Positions 1 to 7,790 of a stretch of 64,000 nucleotides of DNA are shown one piece after another. Each line of letters starts with the position of its first letter. Position 1 is the first letter of the stretch. The notes below the pieces were generated by a model. It ran no database searches. It was not told the DNA's origin and was given only the letters and a program-made list of their open reading frames with translations. Where the stretch lies: NCBI GenBank assembly GCA_017410325.1, contig JAFQRA010000024.1, positions 1 through 64,000 of the forward strand, given 5' to 3'. The stretch comes from Clostridia bacterium. Its GTDB lineage: Bacteria > Bacillota > Clostridia > Oscillospirales > Acutalibacteraceae. Position numbers and translations under genes: made by a program.

Positions 1-282
1 AGTATTGATTCTTTTAATGGAATTGTTGATATTAACACCTTATTCTTTAAAAGTCAAGAAAACATTATGCATGAATTCATAAAAAAAAGTATAATTGTTG
101 AACTGGGTATTCGTGGTATAAATGAAAACGAATTTAATAAGTATAATATTTTATTTCATATTATTTCAAAAAAACAGGATTGCATAGATCTAATCCAATT
201 AGGATTTGAGAATTTCACAACATTAAAACAAGAATCAAAATTTGGTGATATCATAGTTTATAAATTCCATCCTCACATATAA
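1..282 (+). CDS. C-terminal end of an unrecognised protein, cut by the window edge
   Basis: The reading frame is open from base 1 to a TAA at 280-282. The first ATG, at 67, sits inside the open frame without a convincing ribosome site, so I read this as the 3' end of a longer gene that starts before the window. The visible 93 residues are rich in Ile, Asn and Lys and end in the residues KFHPHI. I recognise no domain. It lies directly upstream of a small peptide gene, a small membrane protein and an ABC exporter, so it may belong to the same operon (inference). Base composition is strongly AT-rich, like the rest of the first 4.7 kb and unlike the core genome further on. Confidence 0.55.
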   Translation, partial: SIDSFNGIVDINTLFFKSQENIMHEFIKKSIIVELGIRGINENEFNKYNILFHIISKKQDCIDLIQLGFENFTTLKQESKFGDIIVYKFHPHI

Positions 283-520
283 TATTTTTACATGGAGTTG
301 ATTTTATGAATGACGATTACCTTTCCGAGTATAATAGTCCTGATTTATTTGAAAATGATGGGATTTCAACCTATAGTTCCGATGATGAACCATCTGGTGG
401 TAGCATATTTATATTAATATCAGCAGTTATAATTGCTGCTGCCATATATAATGTTGTTCTTTATGCTAATACATATTTAACCAAGTCTTAGTTACTCATA
501 TGTGAGGATGGATTTATAAA
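257..520. repeat. Imperfect inverted repeat pair flanking the small peptide gene
   Basis: The 24 bases at 257-280 and the 23 bases at 498-520 are reverse complements of each other except for one extra T in the left arm. The left arm overlaps the stop codon end of the upstream gene. The right arm lies just downstream of the peptide gene stop. The two arms enclose about 217 bases holding the whole 61-codon gene. They could be arms of an invertible segment, ends of a tiny mobile cassette, or a long mRNA stem. The sequence does not decide between these. Confidence 0.75.
306..491 (+). CDS. Small acidic-leader, hydrophobic-tail peptide, possible secreted peptide precursor
   Basis: This encodes 61 residues. 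The first 30 are acidic and polar (many Asp, Glu and Ser). A Gly-Gly pair follows at residues 31-32, then a strongly hydrophobic stretch (about residues 33-58) ending in Thr-Lys-Ser. A GG-type junction between an acidic leader and a hydrophobic core is seen in bacteriocin and other peptide precursors, and the next genes are a small membrane protein and an ABC exporter. That context supports an exported peptide, but this is inference. The ABC protein lacks the N-terminal C39 peptidase that usually cleaves GG leaders. A plain single-pass membrane protein is the main alternative. The start ATG has a GGAG-type ribosome site about 6 bases upstream. Confidence 0.55.
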   Translation: MNDDYLSEYNSPDLFENDGISTYSSDDEPSGGSIFILISAVIIAAAIYNVVLYANTYLTKS

Positions 521-540
521 AATGTAAGGGGGTGAGGTAT

Positions 541-876
541 TTGCTTAGATTATATGTGGGAATAGTATTTGTTATATATGGAATAATTCTGTTTTCTTCA
601 AAAGGTTTAATCTTCCTTGCTGGATATAAACAAGCGGAAAATCGATTCAACAAAAAAAGAGTTTCCAAAGCCATAGCTCCTGTTTTTTTCTTTATAGGTC
701 TTCAGATTATTATATTTTTTTTAATAGACAGGTTACAATTTGGTGACTATAAAAATATTGAAAATATTTTAGAAGCTGTTGAAATGATATGCGTTGTTAC
801 TTTAGTAATACTAGTTAATGTTTGTCCATATTTTCGCAACAACAAAGAAAATGATGACAAGGATGAAAATAGATGA
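541..876 (+). CDS. Small membrane protein upstream of the ABC exporter
   Basis: This is about 111 residues with three likely membrane segments: one at the N-terminus, one in the middle and one near the C-terminus. The tail is charged. I recognise no family. The TTG at 541 is preferred as start because an excellent ribosome site (AAGGGGGTGAGG, 526-537) lies a few bases before it. The GTG at 532 falls inside that site. The stop overlaps the start of the ABC transporter gene by 4 bases, so the two are translationally coupled. In peptide export or immunity loci such small membrane proteins often act as immunity or accessory permease subunits. Here that role is only inferred from position. Confidence 0.6.
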   Translation: MLRLYVGIVFVIYGIILFSSKGLIFLAGYKQAENRFNKKRVSKAIAPVFFFIGLQIIIFFLIDRLQFGDYKNIENILEAVEMICVVTLVILVNVCPYFRNNKENDDKDENR

Positions 877-2492
877 TAAAATTAGGTAGATATATTCTTA
901 AATTTTTAGATAAATCAAAAAAATTGTTCGTTGTTTCAATTTTCTTATCAATTATAAATACTGGAATTTCTGCAATAATTCCATATTATATTGGAATATT
1001 CATTGATTCATTGATATCTCCAGTTGATATGAATAGTATATTGCGTTTTATTGTTTTTATATTTATTTTAAATGCATTTTGTATTATTTTAAATTACGTA
1101 ATTAAAATAATAAATATGAAAGTAATATGCAATCTTGAATTTAACATTCTTCGTGCAAATATTAATCATATACAAAAAATACCAATGGATAATTTTTTCA
1201 CCAATTTCAATGCTTCGCAATTGACACAACGAATAACCGCTGATACAAAAACAATTGTATCATTTTATTTTAATTACATAATTCAATTTTTTGTAAACAT
1301 TATATATTTTATTTTTTTGATTATTGCAATGCAAAAAATAAGCACAAAAATTGTTTTTATTGCATTGCTATTTATTCCTATTTATATTTTATGTTTCTTT
1401 TTATCAAAGAAAAAATTATTTAATTCAAACCTACAAGTAAAAGAAATTAATACTGTATTCTACAAGAAATTGTTTGAGCAACTAAAATATATAAAAAATA
1501 TAAAAACCGATGTTCTTTTTGATATTAGCAACAATACAATGAAAGACTCATTTGATGATGTGTTTTCAGCTAATTTAAGAAATACAAAATTAAATCAAAA
1601 TATTTCCTTAATAAGCAGTATGCTCTCTGTTTTTGCATTAAGTAGCATGCTGATTGTAAGTGCATATCAAACATTAAATGGAGTAATGTCAATTGGTGGA
1701 CTTACAACAACAAATTCATATTTTGGACAACTATTTAATGTTATAAGTTTTTATTTTTCTTTCGCACAGGTAAGCCAAAATGCAAATGCATCACTACAAA
1801 GATTAAATGAACTATCTAAAATCAAAAATGAAAATAATGGAAATGTTGTTTTAAATGCTATAGATGAAATTGCTTTATATAATGTGAAATTTGGCTATGG
1901 AGAATCGGATGTTGGATTAAATCTTACAAATGAAGTCAAAAAATTTAAAAAGGGAAGCATATATCAATTCATTGGAAGAAATGGTTCAGGAAAATCAACT
2001 TGCATAAATATCATACTGGGCATATATCAAAAGTTAAATAAAGGAACTGTTTCATTTAATGGAATTGATTTAAAAGAAATTGATCTTTATACAATGCGAA
2101 AAAATAAAATATCAGTATTACAACAGGATGAGTACTTCCCGGATTTAACAGTTGCTATGTATCTTTCAAACATTCTTAACATAACAGATATAGATTTAAA
2201 ACAAAGAATCAAAGACAGTATGTTATATGGTTTTTTTCAAAATGAAGATGAACTCGATAGTTTTATGCAAAAAAAATGTAATTGCATGTCTGGGGGACAA
2301 AAACAACTTGCAGGTCTTTTAAAAACATTTCTTAAAAATGCTGATGTTTATATTTTGGATGAACCAGATACTGCACTAGATGTTTTTCATATTCAAAAAT
2401 TGAAGAATTGTTTAATAAAACTAAGTCAGCATTCAATCATAATTATAATCAGCCATAGTAATGAATTTACTGATAATTTGATATATTTTTAG
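873..2492 (+). CDS. ABC transporter, fused permease and ATPase (exporter type)
   Basis: A 539-residue half-transporter. An N-terminal domain with about six membrane helices (residues 1-300) is followed by an ATP-binding domain. The ATPase shows Walker A (GRNGSGKST), the signature MSGGQKQ, Walker B (VYILDEPDTALD) and a switch-loop histidine (ISHSNE). Proteins of this layout homodimerise or heterodimerise in the membrane and export lipids, drugs or peptides. There is no C39 peptidase domain at the N-terminus. The gene overlaps the preceding small membrane protein gene and follows a 61-residue hydrophobic peptide gene, so export of that peptide is the simplest reading (inference). A terminator follows at 2507-2540, closing the operon. 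Confidence 0.9.
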   Translation: MIKLGRYILKFLDKSKKLFVVSIFLSIINTGISAIIPYYIGIFIDSLISPVDMNSILRFIVFIFILNAFCIILNYVIKIINMKVICNLEFNILRANINHIQKIPMDNFFTNFNASQLTQRITADTKTIVSFYFNYIIQFFVNIIYFIFLIIAMQKISTKIVFIALLFIPIYILCFFLSKKKLFNSNLQVKEINTVFYKKLFEQLKYIKNIKTDVLFDISNNTMKDSFDDVFSANLRNTKLNQNISLISSMLSVFALSSMLIVSAYQTLNGVMSIGGLTTTNSYFGQLFNVISFYFSFAQVSQNANASLQRLNELSKIKNENNGNVVLNAIDEIALYNVKFGYGESDVGLNLTNEVKKFKKGSIYQFIGRNGSGKSTCINIILGIYQKLNKGTVSFNGIDLKEIDLYTMRKNKISVLQQDEYFPDLTVAMYLSNILNITDIDLKQRIKDSMLYGFFQNEDELDSFMQKKCNCMSGGQKQLAGLLKTFLKNADVYILDEPDTALDVFHIQKLKNCLIKLSQHSIIIIISHSNEFTDNLIYF

Positions 2493-2506
2493 ACTTAAAA
2501 AAATAC

Positions 2507-2540
2507 TTTGGTGACCCGATTTCATATCACCAAAATTTTT
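2507..2540 (+). terminator. Intrinsic terminator after the ABC exporter
   Basis: An 8-bp stem (TTTGGTGA at 2507-2514 with TCACCAAA at 2527-2534) is followed by a T run at 2536-2540. It ends the first operon. Confidence 0.75.
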
Positions 2541-2888
2541 GCTAAAAATTAACACCATCCACGTTAAAATGCACAAACTCACAACGGAATATTTATACAG
2601 TATTACCTTGTAAGATTGCATAATTTTCAAGACTATAATAATGAAAGGAAAGATTTGTTTTTCTTAGCTGAAAAAATAGGATGTGAATCCAATGTACTGA
2701 TTTGTATTTGTTTCAATATAATATTGCAATTTACAATTGATAGTTGAATTATGAAGTTTATTAATGGCTGAAAAGTATTATTTTAGTCCAGTATGAAGCT
2801 TTCAGTATAATTTACTGCTTCACGAAAAGGATAACTACTTGCCTAAATATCTAAACCAGATTATTATAATAGGAGGACAGTTTTAATA
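2541..2888 (+). other. Noncoding stretch ahead of the secreted metalloprotease gene
   Basis: No convincing gene is visible. A TATAAT box lies at 2806-2811 but its -35 position is poor. The sequence AGGAGG at 2871-2876 serves the ATG at 2889 at a rather long spacing of 12 bases. The rest is AT-rich without clear structure. Confidence 0.45.
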
Positions 2889-3899
2889 ATGAAATCAAGT
2901 CGTTTAAAGTTATTTTCTTGCATATTGATAATTGTAATGCTATTTTCTTTGTTTGGTGCTGTCACGGCATATTCATACGGCCCCACAGCACCAAACAATG
3001 AATATTGTTATATACGTGCAGTAAAAAGTGGAAAATACATAACAGTGCCAAACGGAACCGTATCCAATGGAAAGGAAATAAAGATTTATAGTGGTGATGT
3101 AACGGCATCTCAAAGATGGCATATATATACTTATTCTGATGGCTATAGTATTATACGTTCTGCGATTAATTCAAATTATTATCTTTCACTCAAGAACAGT
3201 ACATCAACGAATAATGCAAAACTAACAATAGAATATTTTGCATCGGGAACAGCAATACCATCAAGAGCCATCTTTATGTTTATTGGCGATGCTTCATTGG
3301 GTATAACGTATATAATTAATAAGAGTACATTAGCTGAGCATGCTATGATAAAAGTTTTAGAGGCTTATGGCGGTTCAATTAGTGATGGAACAAACATTGT
3401 AAATTATGATGCGCATGAAGGTATAGATGCAGCACGTAATCAATATTGGGTTATAGAAAGCACAACCCGAACAACATATAAATGGGCATATGATTTAGTT
3501 GATAGTGGTGGACACTGTGATTGGGACTCATCATCAATATATACAGATATGGTTACTGAAGCAGCATATGCTTGGAATAACAGATTAAATGCAACTATTT
3601 TTAGAAAAGATTCATTAAGTGTTGTGCAAGATGTAAAAATTATTGATGCACTCCAAAACCCCTCGAATACCCAGACTTTTGCAACTACTTCAGCAGATAC
3701 TAAAAAAATAACATTTTATACAATTCCTATGGATGCACTTCCAGGAGATGTGGTTAGAATGCATACTGTGACACATGAACTCGGGCATTGTTTAGGGCTG
3801 TATGAAAGTAGTCAACAGGGAAATATAATGACGCAGGGTGGTTTGGCGTATGGCACATCGATTAGTTTGGACGATGTTGCGACATATAAGCTCACATAG
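2889..3899 (+). CDS. Secreted protein with lectin-like domain and zinc metalloprotease domain
   Basis: This encodes 336 residues. A Sec signal peptide covers about residues 1-28. Residues 37-190 look like a ricin-type beta-trefoil (repeats of the form xxYxIRxxxSxxYLSL and QRWHIY/QYWVIE). A matrixin-like protease domain follows: HELGHCLGLYE at 296-306 and a Met-turn methionine at 314. The HExxH histidines and glutamate are present. The position where the HExxHxxGxxH consensus has its third zinc ligand carries Glu306 instead of His. The protein is probably exported and may bind and cut extracellular or host material (inference). Low GC and the lack of core neighbours suggest transfer. The next gene, also secreted, is probably co-transcribed. 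Confidence 0.8.
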   Translation: MKSSRLKLFSCILIIVMLFSLFGAVTAYSYGPTAPNNEYCYIRAVKSGKYITVPNGTVSNGKEIKIYSGDVTASQRWHIYTYSDGYSIIRSAINSNYYLSLKNSTSTNNAKLTIEYFASGTAIPSRAIFMFIGDASLGITYIINKSTLAEHAMIKVLEAYGGSISDGTNIVNYDAHEGIDAARNQYWVIESTTRTTYKWAYDLVDSGGHCDWDSSSIYTDMVTEAAYAWNNRLNATIFRKDSLSVVQDVKIIDALQNPSNTQTFATTSADTKKITFYTIPMDALPGDVVRMHTVTHELGHCLGLYESSQQGNIMTQGGLAYGTSISLDDVATYKLT

Positions 3900-3923
3900 A
3901 GTTGAAAATATTAGGAGGCTATC

Positions 3924-4742
3924 ATGAAAAAAAGTGTTATTTCTGCAATATTTATAACTATAATTTGCGTTTTCACTATCGGTACAGTATCATTTAAAAA
4001 TCAACAGCCAAAAGTTTCTTATATTGAAGGAAATTATGCTATAGATATCAATGATCCCTATGCAGTTGTTGGTGCAAAAGATTATGTATTTATTTGTGAA
4101 GTTTTAGAAGTAAAAGACTGTAATACAGAGATTTCTAAAGATGAGTTACCTGATTCAATAATTGAATTTGATACTCCAATGACGCGATGTATAGTTAAGG
4201 TTTTAAAAAATATGAAGGGAAATCTCAAAGAAGAAGAAATAATTACGTTTTATAAAGATTGTGGTTTGAGCAGCGACGGAAAAGTTTTACAAATTTATAA
4301 GAACGATCTAATGCCTGAAGCCCATAAAGTATATATTTTTATGGGCTATGGTCAATATGATGGTACTATAACTGGCGGTGGCGAAAACGGAACAATTTTT
4401 GTATGCAATTCTGATGGAATATATAGTGAAACAAAAATTTATAATGAATACATTCAATATATAAATAATCAAGTTTCCCCACCCATTGAATATCCTCATT
4501 ATTTAGCATATGCAGATGTAAATTTCGGTGATGGTTCAGTAAATAAAAATATATATGAAGAATTCAATTCATCTATTGACAACGTTACAGAACAATCATT
4601 AGGTAGCTCAATAAATAAAAAAATATATGAGGAATCAAATTCATCTATTAAAAAAGTTACGGGGCAATCATTAGAAGACCTTATTAATGAAAAACTTGAT
4701 TATGCAAACAAAAATCCAGTTGATGAATATATCGCTCCGTGA
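3924..4742 (+). CDS. Secreted or membrane-anchored protein of unknown function
   Basis: This 272-residue protein begins with an N-terminal hydrophobic signal or anchor (about residues 5-24). The middle is a beta-rich extracellular-type domain with the phrases YAVVGAKDYVFICEVLEV and YIFMGYGQYDGT. The C-terminal 70 residues contain two imperfect copies of a roughly 24-residue unit with the core IYEExNSSIxxVTxQSL. I do not recognise a named family. It starts 24 bases after the metalloprotease stop behind a GGAGG site (3913-3917) and ends at a strong inverted repeat, so the two secreted proteins form an operon. A partner, inhibitor or substrate-recognition role for the protease is possible but only inferred. 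Confidence 0.7.
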   Translation: MKKSVISAIFITIICVFTIGTVSFKNQQPKVSYIEGNYAIDINDPYAVVGAKDYVFICEVLEVKDCNTEISKDELPDSIIEFDTPMTRCIVKVLKNMKGNLKEEEIITFYKDCGLSSDGKVLQIYKNDLMPEAHKVYIFMGYGQYDGTITGGGENGTIFVCNSDGIYSETKIYNEYIQYINNQVSPPIEYPHYLAYADVNFGDGSVNKNIYEEFNSSIDNVTEQSLGSSINKKIYEESNSSIKKVTGQSLEDLINEKLDYANKNPVDEYIAP

Positions 4743-4776
4743 ACAAAACATTTTGTGCTATTACAAAATGTTTTGT
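4743..4776 (+). terminator. Perfect 14-bp inverted repeat ending the secreted-protein operon
   Basis: The 14 bases at 4743-4756 are the exact reverse complement of those at 4763-4776, with a 6-base loop, starting right after the stop codon. The 3' arm itself is T-rich but no long T run follows, so termination is likely rather than certain. Confidence 0.65.
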
Positions 4777-4854
4777 AGATTGCAATAAACTTAATTTGCG
4801 AATGCGGAGTTGTCTATTGGTAAATCATAACAGATGAGCTTAACAAATAACATC

Positions 4855-4888
4855 ATCCCCGACGGAGTAAAATCTGTTGGGGATTTTT
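4855..4888 (+). terminator. Intrinsic terminator in the noncoding stretch before the mobile element genes
   Basis: The stem ATCCCCGAC / GTTGGGGAT (4855-4863 with 4877-4885) has one G-T pair and is followed by a short T run (to 4888). It may mark the edge of the mobilizable element. No supported gene lies between 4777 and 5059. A 65-codon frame there overlaps this hairpin and looks spurious. Confidence 0.6.
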
Positions 4889-5059
4889 GTAAAAACTGTT
4901 ACTCAGATTATTTACAGAATACAGGAACATTTTTATTTTTTGAATGTCGTTTAATAGAGGTGTTCAAAGCGAAAACTGTATACTTCAAAGCACCCAAATT
5001 CTGTTGTAAGAATACTGCGTTAGATTCTTGAGGTTAGAATTGAAATTTGTAAAAAACTC

Positions 5060-5088
5060 TTGACAAAGAAACAAAGGTTCATTACAAT
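5060..5088 (+). promoter_or_regulatory. Strong sigma-A promoter for the structured RNA
   Basis: TTGACA at 5060-5065 and TACAAT at 5083-5088 are separated by exactly 17 bases. Transcription should start near 5095 and run into the structured, non-coding stretch that follows. Confidence 0.8.
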
Positions 5089-5094
5089 GATAAG

Positions 5095-5340
5095 TTAGTA
5101 AATAATGTATTTGCGTTACAACTACATATAAACTGAAACACCTATTTATTAGTGTCTATTATAGTGAGTCGGAAATCACTGTACTGACCTGAAGAGTATC
5201 TGTCCGAATACTTGGTCGGGAAACATACGGACAATCAGCGCTTAAAGTTTAAGCCGTTACATAGTTTCAGTGCAAACTGTGCGAGAGGATGAAATGTCTT
5301 CCCGCTATTTGTGCTGTCTATGTGACGGCTTTTTGTTTTC
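5095..5340 (+). ncRNA. Candidate structured noncoding RNA or leader in the mobilizable element
   Basis: About 245 bases run from a near-consensus promoter to an intrinsic terminator with no credible reading frame. The visible pairings are ACTGAAAC (5132-5139) with GTTTCAGT (5264-5271), TGTCCG (5201-5206) with CGGACA (5228-5233), GCTTAAA (5240-5246) with TTTAAGC (5248-5254), and a closing 13-bp stem (5252-5264 with 5318-5330, one G-U pair) followed by a T run. Inside the last stem a second helix pairs GCAAA/GCGAGAGG with TTCCCGC/TTTGTGC. The first pairing competes with the terminator hairpin at its edge, so it could be an RNA switch or attenuator as well as a free small RNA. I could not match it to a class I know. 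It lies about 330 bases upstream of the relaxase gene. Confidence 0.6.
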
Positions 5341-5485
5341 TAAAAAGTATTTCTGAAAATCAGGAACAATTTTATGTGGCTTGTTCCCATTACTTTTAGG
5401 GACAATTTCTTTATATAATAACTGCCCCCACAAACGTAACACGGTATAAAGGATACTACAGCCACCCTACATAGCGAAGCTCGTC

Positions 5486-5543
5486 TGCGGTATATACCGC
5501 AACTAAAGTTTGTCGCTCCCTTGATAAGCGAGAAATTTTAGTT
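5486..5543. repeat. Palindrome and inverted repeat upstream of the relaxase gene
   Basis: TGCGGTATATACCGCA at 5486-5501 is a perfect 16-bp palindrome. Directly after it AACTAAA (5501-5507) and TTTAGTT (5537-5543) form the ends of an imperfect hairpin that also pairs TCGCT with AGCGA. The spacing and position suggest protein binding sites in the transfer origin region. The flanking stretch 5341-5485 holds only a short GGAACA/TGTTCC hairpin and a TATAAT (5414-5419) with a poor -35. Confidence 0.6.
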
Positions 5544-5559
5544 TATGAGCCTCGCAGAG

Positions 5560-5630
5560 CCCACTGACATCTTTGCAGCTGTTCAGGCTGAAAGTGTCAT
5601 AGTGGGTTACGTACTTTGGAAAAGTGCGGA
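5560..5630 (+). other. Putative origin of transfer (oriT) of the MobV type
   Basis: An imperfect inverted repeat has CCCACT-GACA at 5560-5569 and TGTC-(AT)-AGTGGG ending at 5606. It is followed by the stretch TAGTGGGTTA (5600-5609) and then ACTTTGGAAA. MobV relaxases of the pMV158 family act at an inverted repeat next to a TAGTGTGTTA-like nick region just upstream of their own gene. The resemblance, and the position 40-110 bases before the MobV gene, support an oriT. The exact nick site is inferred. Confidence 0.5.
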
Positions 5631-5668
5631 ACAAATAAAGCAGTAATGCAGAAAGGAGGTAAAAACCT

Positions 5669-6868
5669 ATGTCAAAGAAAAATTACAGTGTAGCAAGAGT
5701 TGTCACTCACACACAAAGCTCAATCGGCAAATGTGAAAGGCACAACGAGAGAAAGAATGAGTCTTACGCAAATATGAATGTTGATATGGCTCGGTGTGAT
5801 ATGAATGTGCATTTCAAGAGCTGCGGTGAACTGACCTACTATGAACAACTGAATAGGCTCATAGCCGAAAAGAGAGTCTGTATGCGTGGCCTGAAAACTG
5901 ATGCGAAAGTCTTTGATGAAGTCATATTCGATGTCAACACAGACTACTTTGAAACTCACGGCGGTTATGAATATGCCAAAGAGTTTTATGAGGAAGCCTA
6001 TCGTTTCGCAGTCAATCTCTACGGCGAACAGAATATCATCTCTGCCGTAATGCATGCCGATGAACTGAATATAGCTCTCACGGAACAGTATGGAAAACCT
6101 GTGTATCACTATCATATGCATCTTGTAGCTTTGCCTGTTGTAGAAAAGCAAATCTTATGGACAAAGCGGTGTAAGGACAAATCGCTTGTAGGTACTGTGA
6201 AAGAAAACGTCAATCAGATAAGCCACTCAAAGAAATGGAAATCACCTCAGGCTGTGGATGAAAACGGTAATGTTGTATTCAACGAAAAAGGCAAGCCTGT
6301 ACTGATTCCGTCTTACAGTATCCTGCAGGATGATTTCTTCAACCATATGCAAAAAGCCGGTTTCAATGATTTCATCCGTGGTGAAAAAGGCAGTACGGCT
6401 GAGCATCTGTCTTGTCTGCAATATGAAATTCAACAGGATAAGAAACGCCTTGAGGAAATCAAAGAACGATTGCAGACGGAAGAAATCAGATACGATGAAG
6501 TTCAGACCGTGAATAAAACCTTCTATGAGATTGACGGTATGGGTAAAAAGTCCATAACCGGTAAGGTTACTGTTACTGCTAAGGATTTTGAAGATTTAAG
6601 TACAATGGCAAAGCAGTCCGTTGCAGCACGAAGCAAAATATACAACCTTGAACATGAAAACAAAAGGCTACAAAGCAAGGTTTGGGATTTGCAATGCAGG
6701 ATAAACAGATTGAGTGAAAGACTTCATGAACTTGAACAAGTCTGTGCACCATATCTTGAGGCATTGAGGCTGATGCCTGAAAAAGTAAAAGCATTTATCT
6801 CGGATGTGCTGAAAACTGTCCGAAAAGAGAAAACCAACAAAAATATAGAAATAAAAAAAGAGAGGTAA
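5669..6868 (+). CDS. MobV-family relaxase (plasmid recombination/mobilization enzyme)
   Basis: A 399-residue protein. Residues 1-190 form the relaxase domain. The N-terminal motif HNxR...N-x-D...R...N is present (HNERKNESYANMNVDMARCDMN). The metal-site motif HADE...HYHMHLVALPV also matches the MobV pattern HxDE...PHxHxxxVP, except that Tyr stands in place of the Pro. The C-terminal half (about 240-390) is a long coiled coil, as usual for the family. The enzyme nicks one strand at oriT and leads it through a helper conjugation machine. It starts behind a very good AAAGGAGG site and is followed after 4 bases by the ParB-like gene. No type IV secretion genes are visible, so this is a mobilizable rather than self-conjugative element. 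Confidence 0.9.
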   Translation: MSKKNYSVARVVTHTQSSIGKCERHNERKNESYANMNVDMARCDMNVHFKSCGELTYYEQLNRLIAEKRVCMRGLKTDAKVFDEVIFDVNTDYFETHGGYEYAKEFYEEAYRFAVNLYGEQNIISAVMHADELNIALTEQYGKPVYHYHMHLVALPVVEKQILWTKRCKDKSLVGTVKENVNQISHSKKWKSPQAVDENGNVVFNEKGKPVLIPSYSILQDDFFNHMQKAGFNDFIRGEKGSTAEHLSCLQYEIQQDKKRLEEIKERLQTEEIRYDEVQTVNKTFYEIDGMGKKSITGKVTVTAKDFEDLSTMAKQSVAARSKIYNLEHENKRLQSKVWDLQCRINRLSERLHELEQVCAPYLEALRLMPEKVKAFISDVLKTVRKEKTNKNIEIKKER

Positions 6869-6872
6869 TTAA

Positions 6873-7790
6873 ATGAAAAAAGAAGATAATTTTATTAACA
6901 CCCTGTTTGAGAAAGCAGAAGAAACAGAGGCTATAAAGCCTCAGACAACAGAAATCATAAAGATGCCTATGAGCAGTATTGTTCCGAATTTTAAGAATCC
7001 GTACAAGTGCCGTGAAGAGGATATGAAGCCGTTGGAAGACAGTATCCGTGAAAATGGTATCATACAGCCTCTTATAGTACGAAAGGATGATAAAGCGGAT
7101 GTGTACGAAATCATATCAGGTCACAGACGTTTCCTTGCAGCAACAAGGCTTAAACTGACAGAGGTGCCCGTTGTTGTATTGGACATAAGCAAAGAGGAAG
7201 CGGATATTATCCTTGTTGACAGTAATCTGCACCGAGAGCATATTTTGCCCTCGGAGAAAGCCTTTGCATACAAGATGAAAATGGATGCCATTAAAAGACA
7301 AGGTAAACGCACAGATTTAACTTCAGACCAAGTCGGACCGAAGTTGTCTGCGGATGAAATATCCGATACCGACAGTGCTTCTCAGGTGAAAAGATATATC
7401 CGCCTTACCAACCTGATTCCGAGGCTTCTTGCTTTGGTAGATAGCGGTAAAATAGCATTTGGTCCTGCTGTTGAGCTTTCATATCTCAGCCAAGGCCATC
7501 AGAACTTTTTGGCTGAGGCTATTGAAAAAGAGCTCGCTACACCGTCCCTTGCACAGGCACAGAAATTGAAGAAGTTGGAACAAGAAGGAAATCTTAATGT
7601 CGGTACAATTCTTAGTATGGTTAAACAGCCAAAACCTAATCAGGTCGTTACAGTTAAAATCCCCGAAGATAAAATCAGTAAATATATGAAATCTACTGCT
7701 ACCGTAAAAGAAAAGGAAGATTTTCTTGCAAAGGCAGTTGAGTATTATGGTAAGCATCTTATGAAGCAGAAAGACAGAGGTGCGAGATAA
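6873..7790 (+). CDS. ParB/RepB/Spo0J-family partition-like protein of the element
   Basis: This 305-residue protein has the ParB N-terminal domain at about residues 28-115, with the LEDSIRENGIIQPLIVR start and the GHRRFLAA box (ParB/RepB nuclease-like motif). A helix-turn-helix region follows (LHREHILPSEKAFAYKMKMDA) and then a Lys-rich tail. In mobilizable elements such proteins bind DNA near the origin and help maintenance or regulate transfer. There is no ParA partner here, which argues for a regulatory or stabilising DNA-binding role rather than a full partition system (inference). It sits between the relaxase (4-base gap) and the 78-residue gene (1-base overlap), so all are one operon. 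Confidence 0.88.
   Translation: MKKEDNFINTLFEKAEETEAIKPQTTEIIKMPMSSIVPNFKNPYKCREEDMKPLEDSIRENGIIQPLIVRKDDKADVYEIISGHRRFLAATRLKLTEVPVVVLDISKEEADIILVDSNLHREHILPSEKAFAYKMKMDAIKRQGKRTDLTSDQVGPKLSADEISDTDSASQVKRYIRLTNLIPRLLALVDSGKIAFGPAVELSYLSQGHQNFLAEAIEKELATPSLAQAQKLKKLEQEGNLNVGTILSMVKQPKPNQVVTVKIPEDKISKYMKSTATVKEKEDFLAKAVEYYGKHLMKQKDRGAR

Noticed and set aside
532-540. GTG start for the small membrane protein gene
   Set aside because: It lies within the ribosome-binding sequence of the TTG at 541, which has proper spacing.
4834-5031. A 65-codon open frame before the mobile element
   Set aside because: It overlaps an intrinsic terminator at its start, has a poor ribosome site and no recognisable protein features.
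5095-5340. A tracrRNA or CRISPR-associated RNA
   Set aside because: No cas gene, repeat array or anti-repeat is seen in the window.
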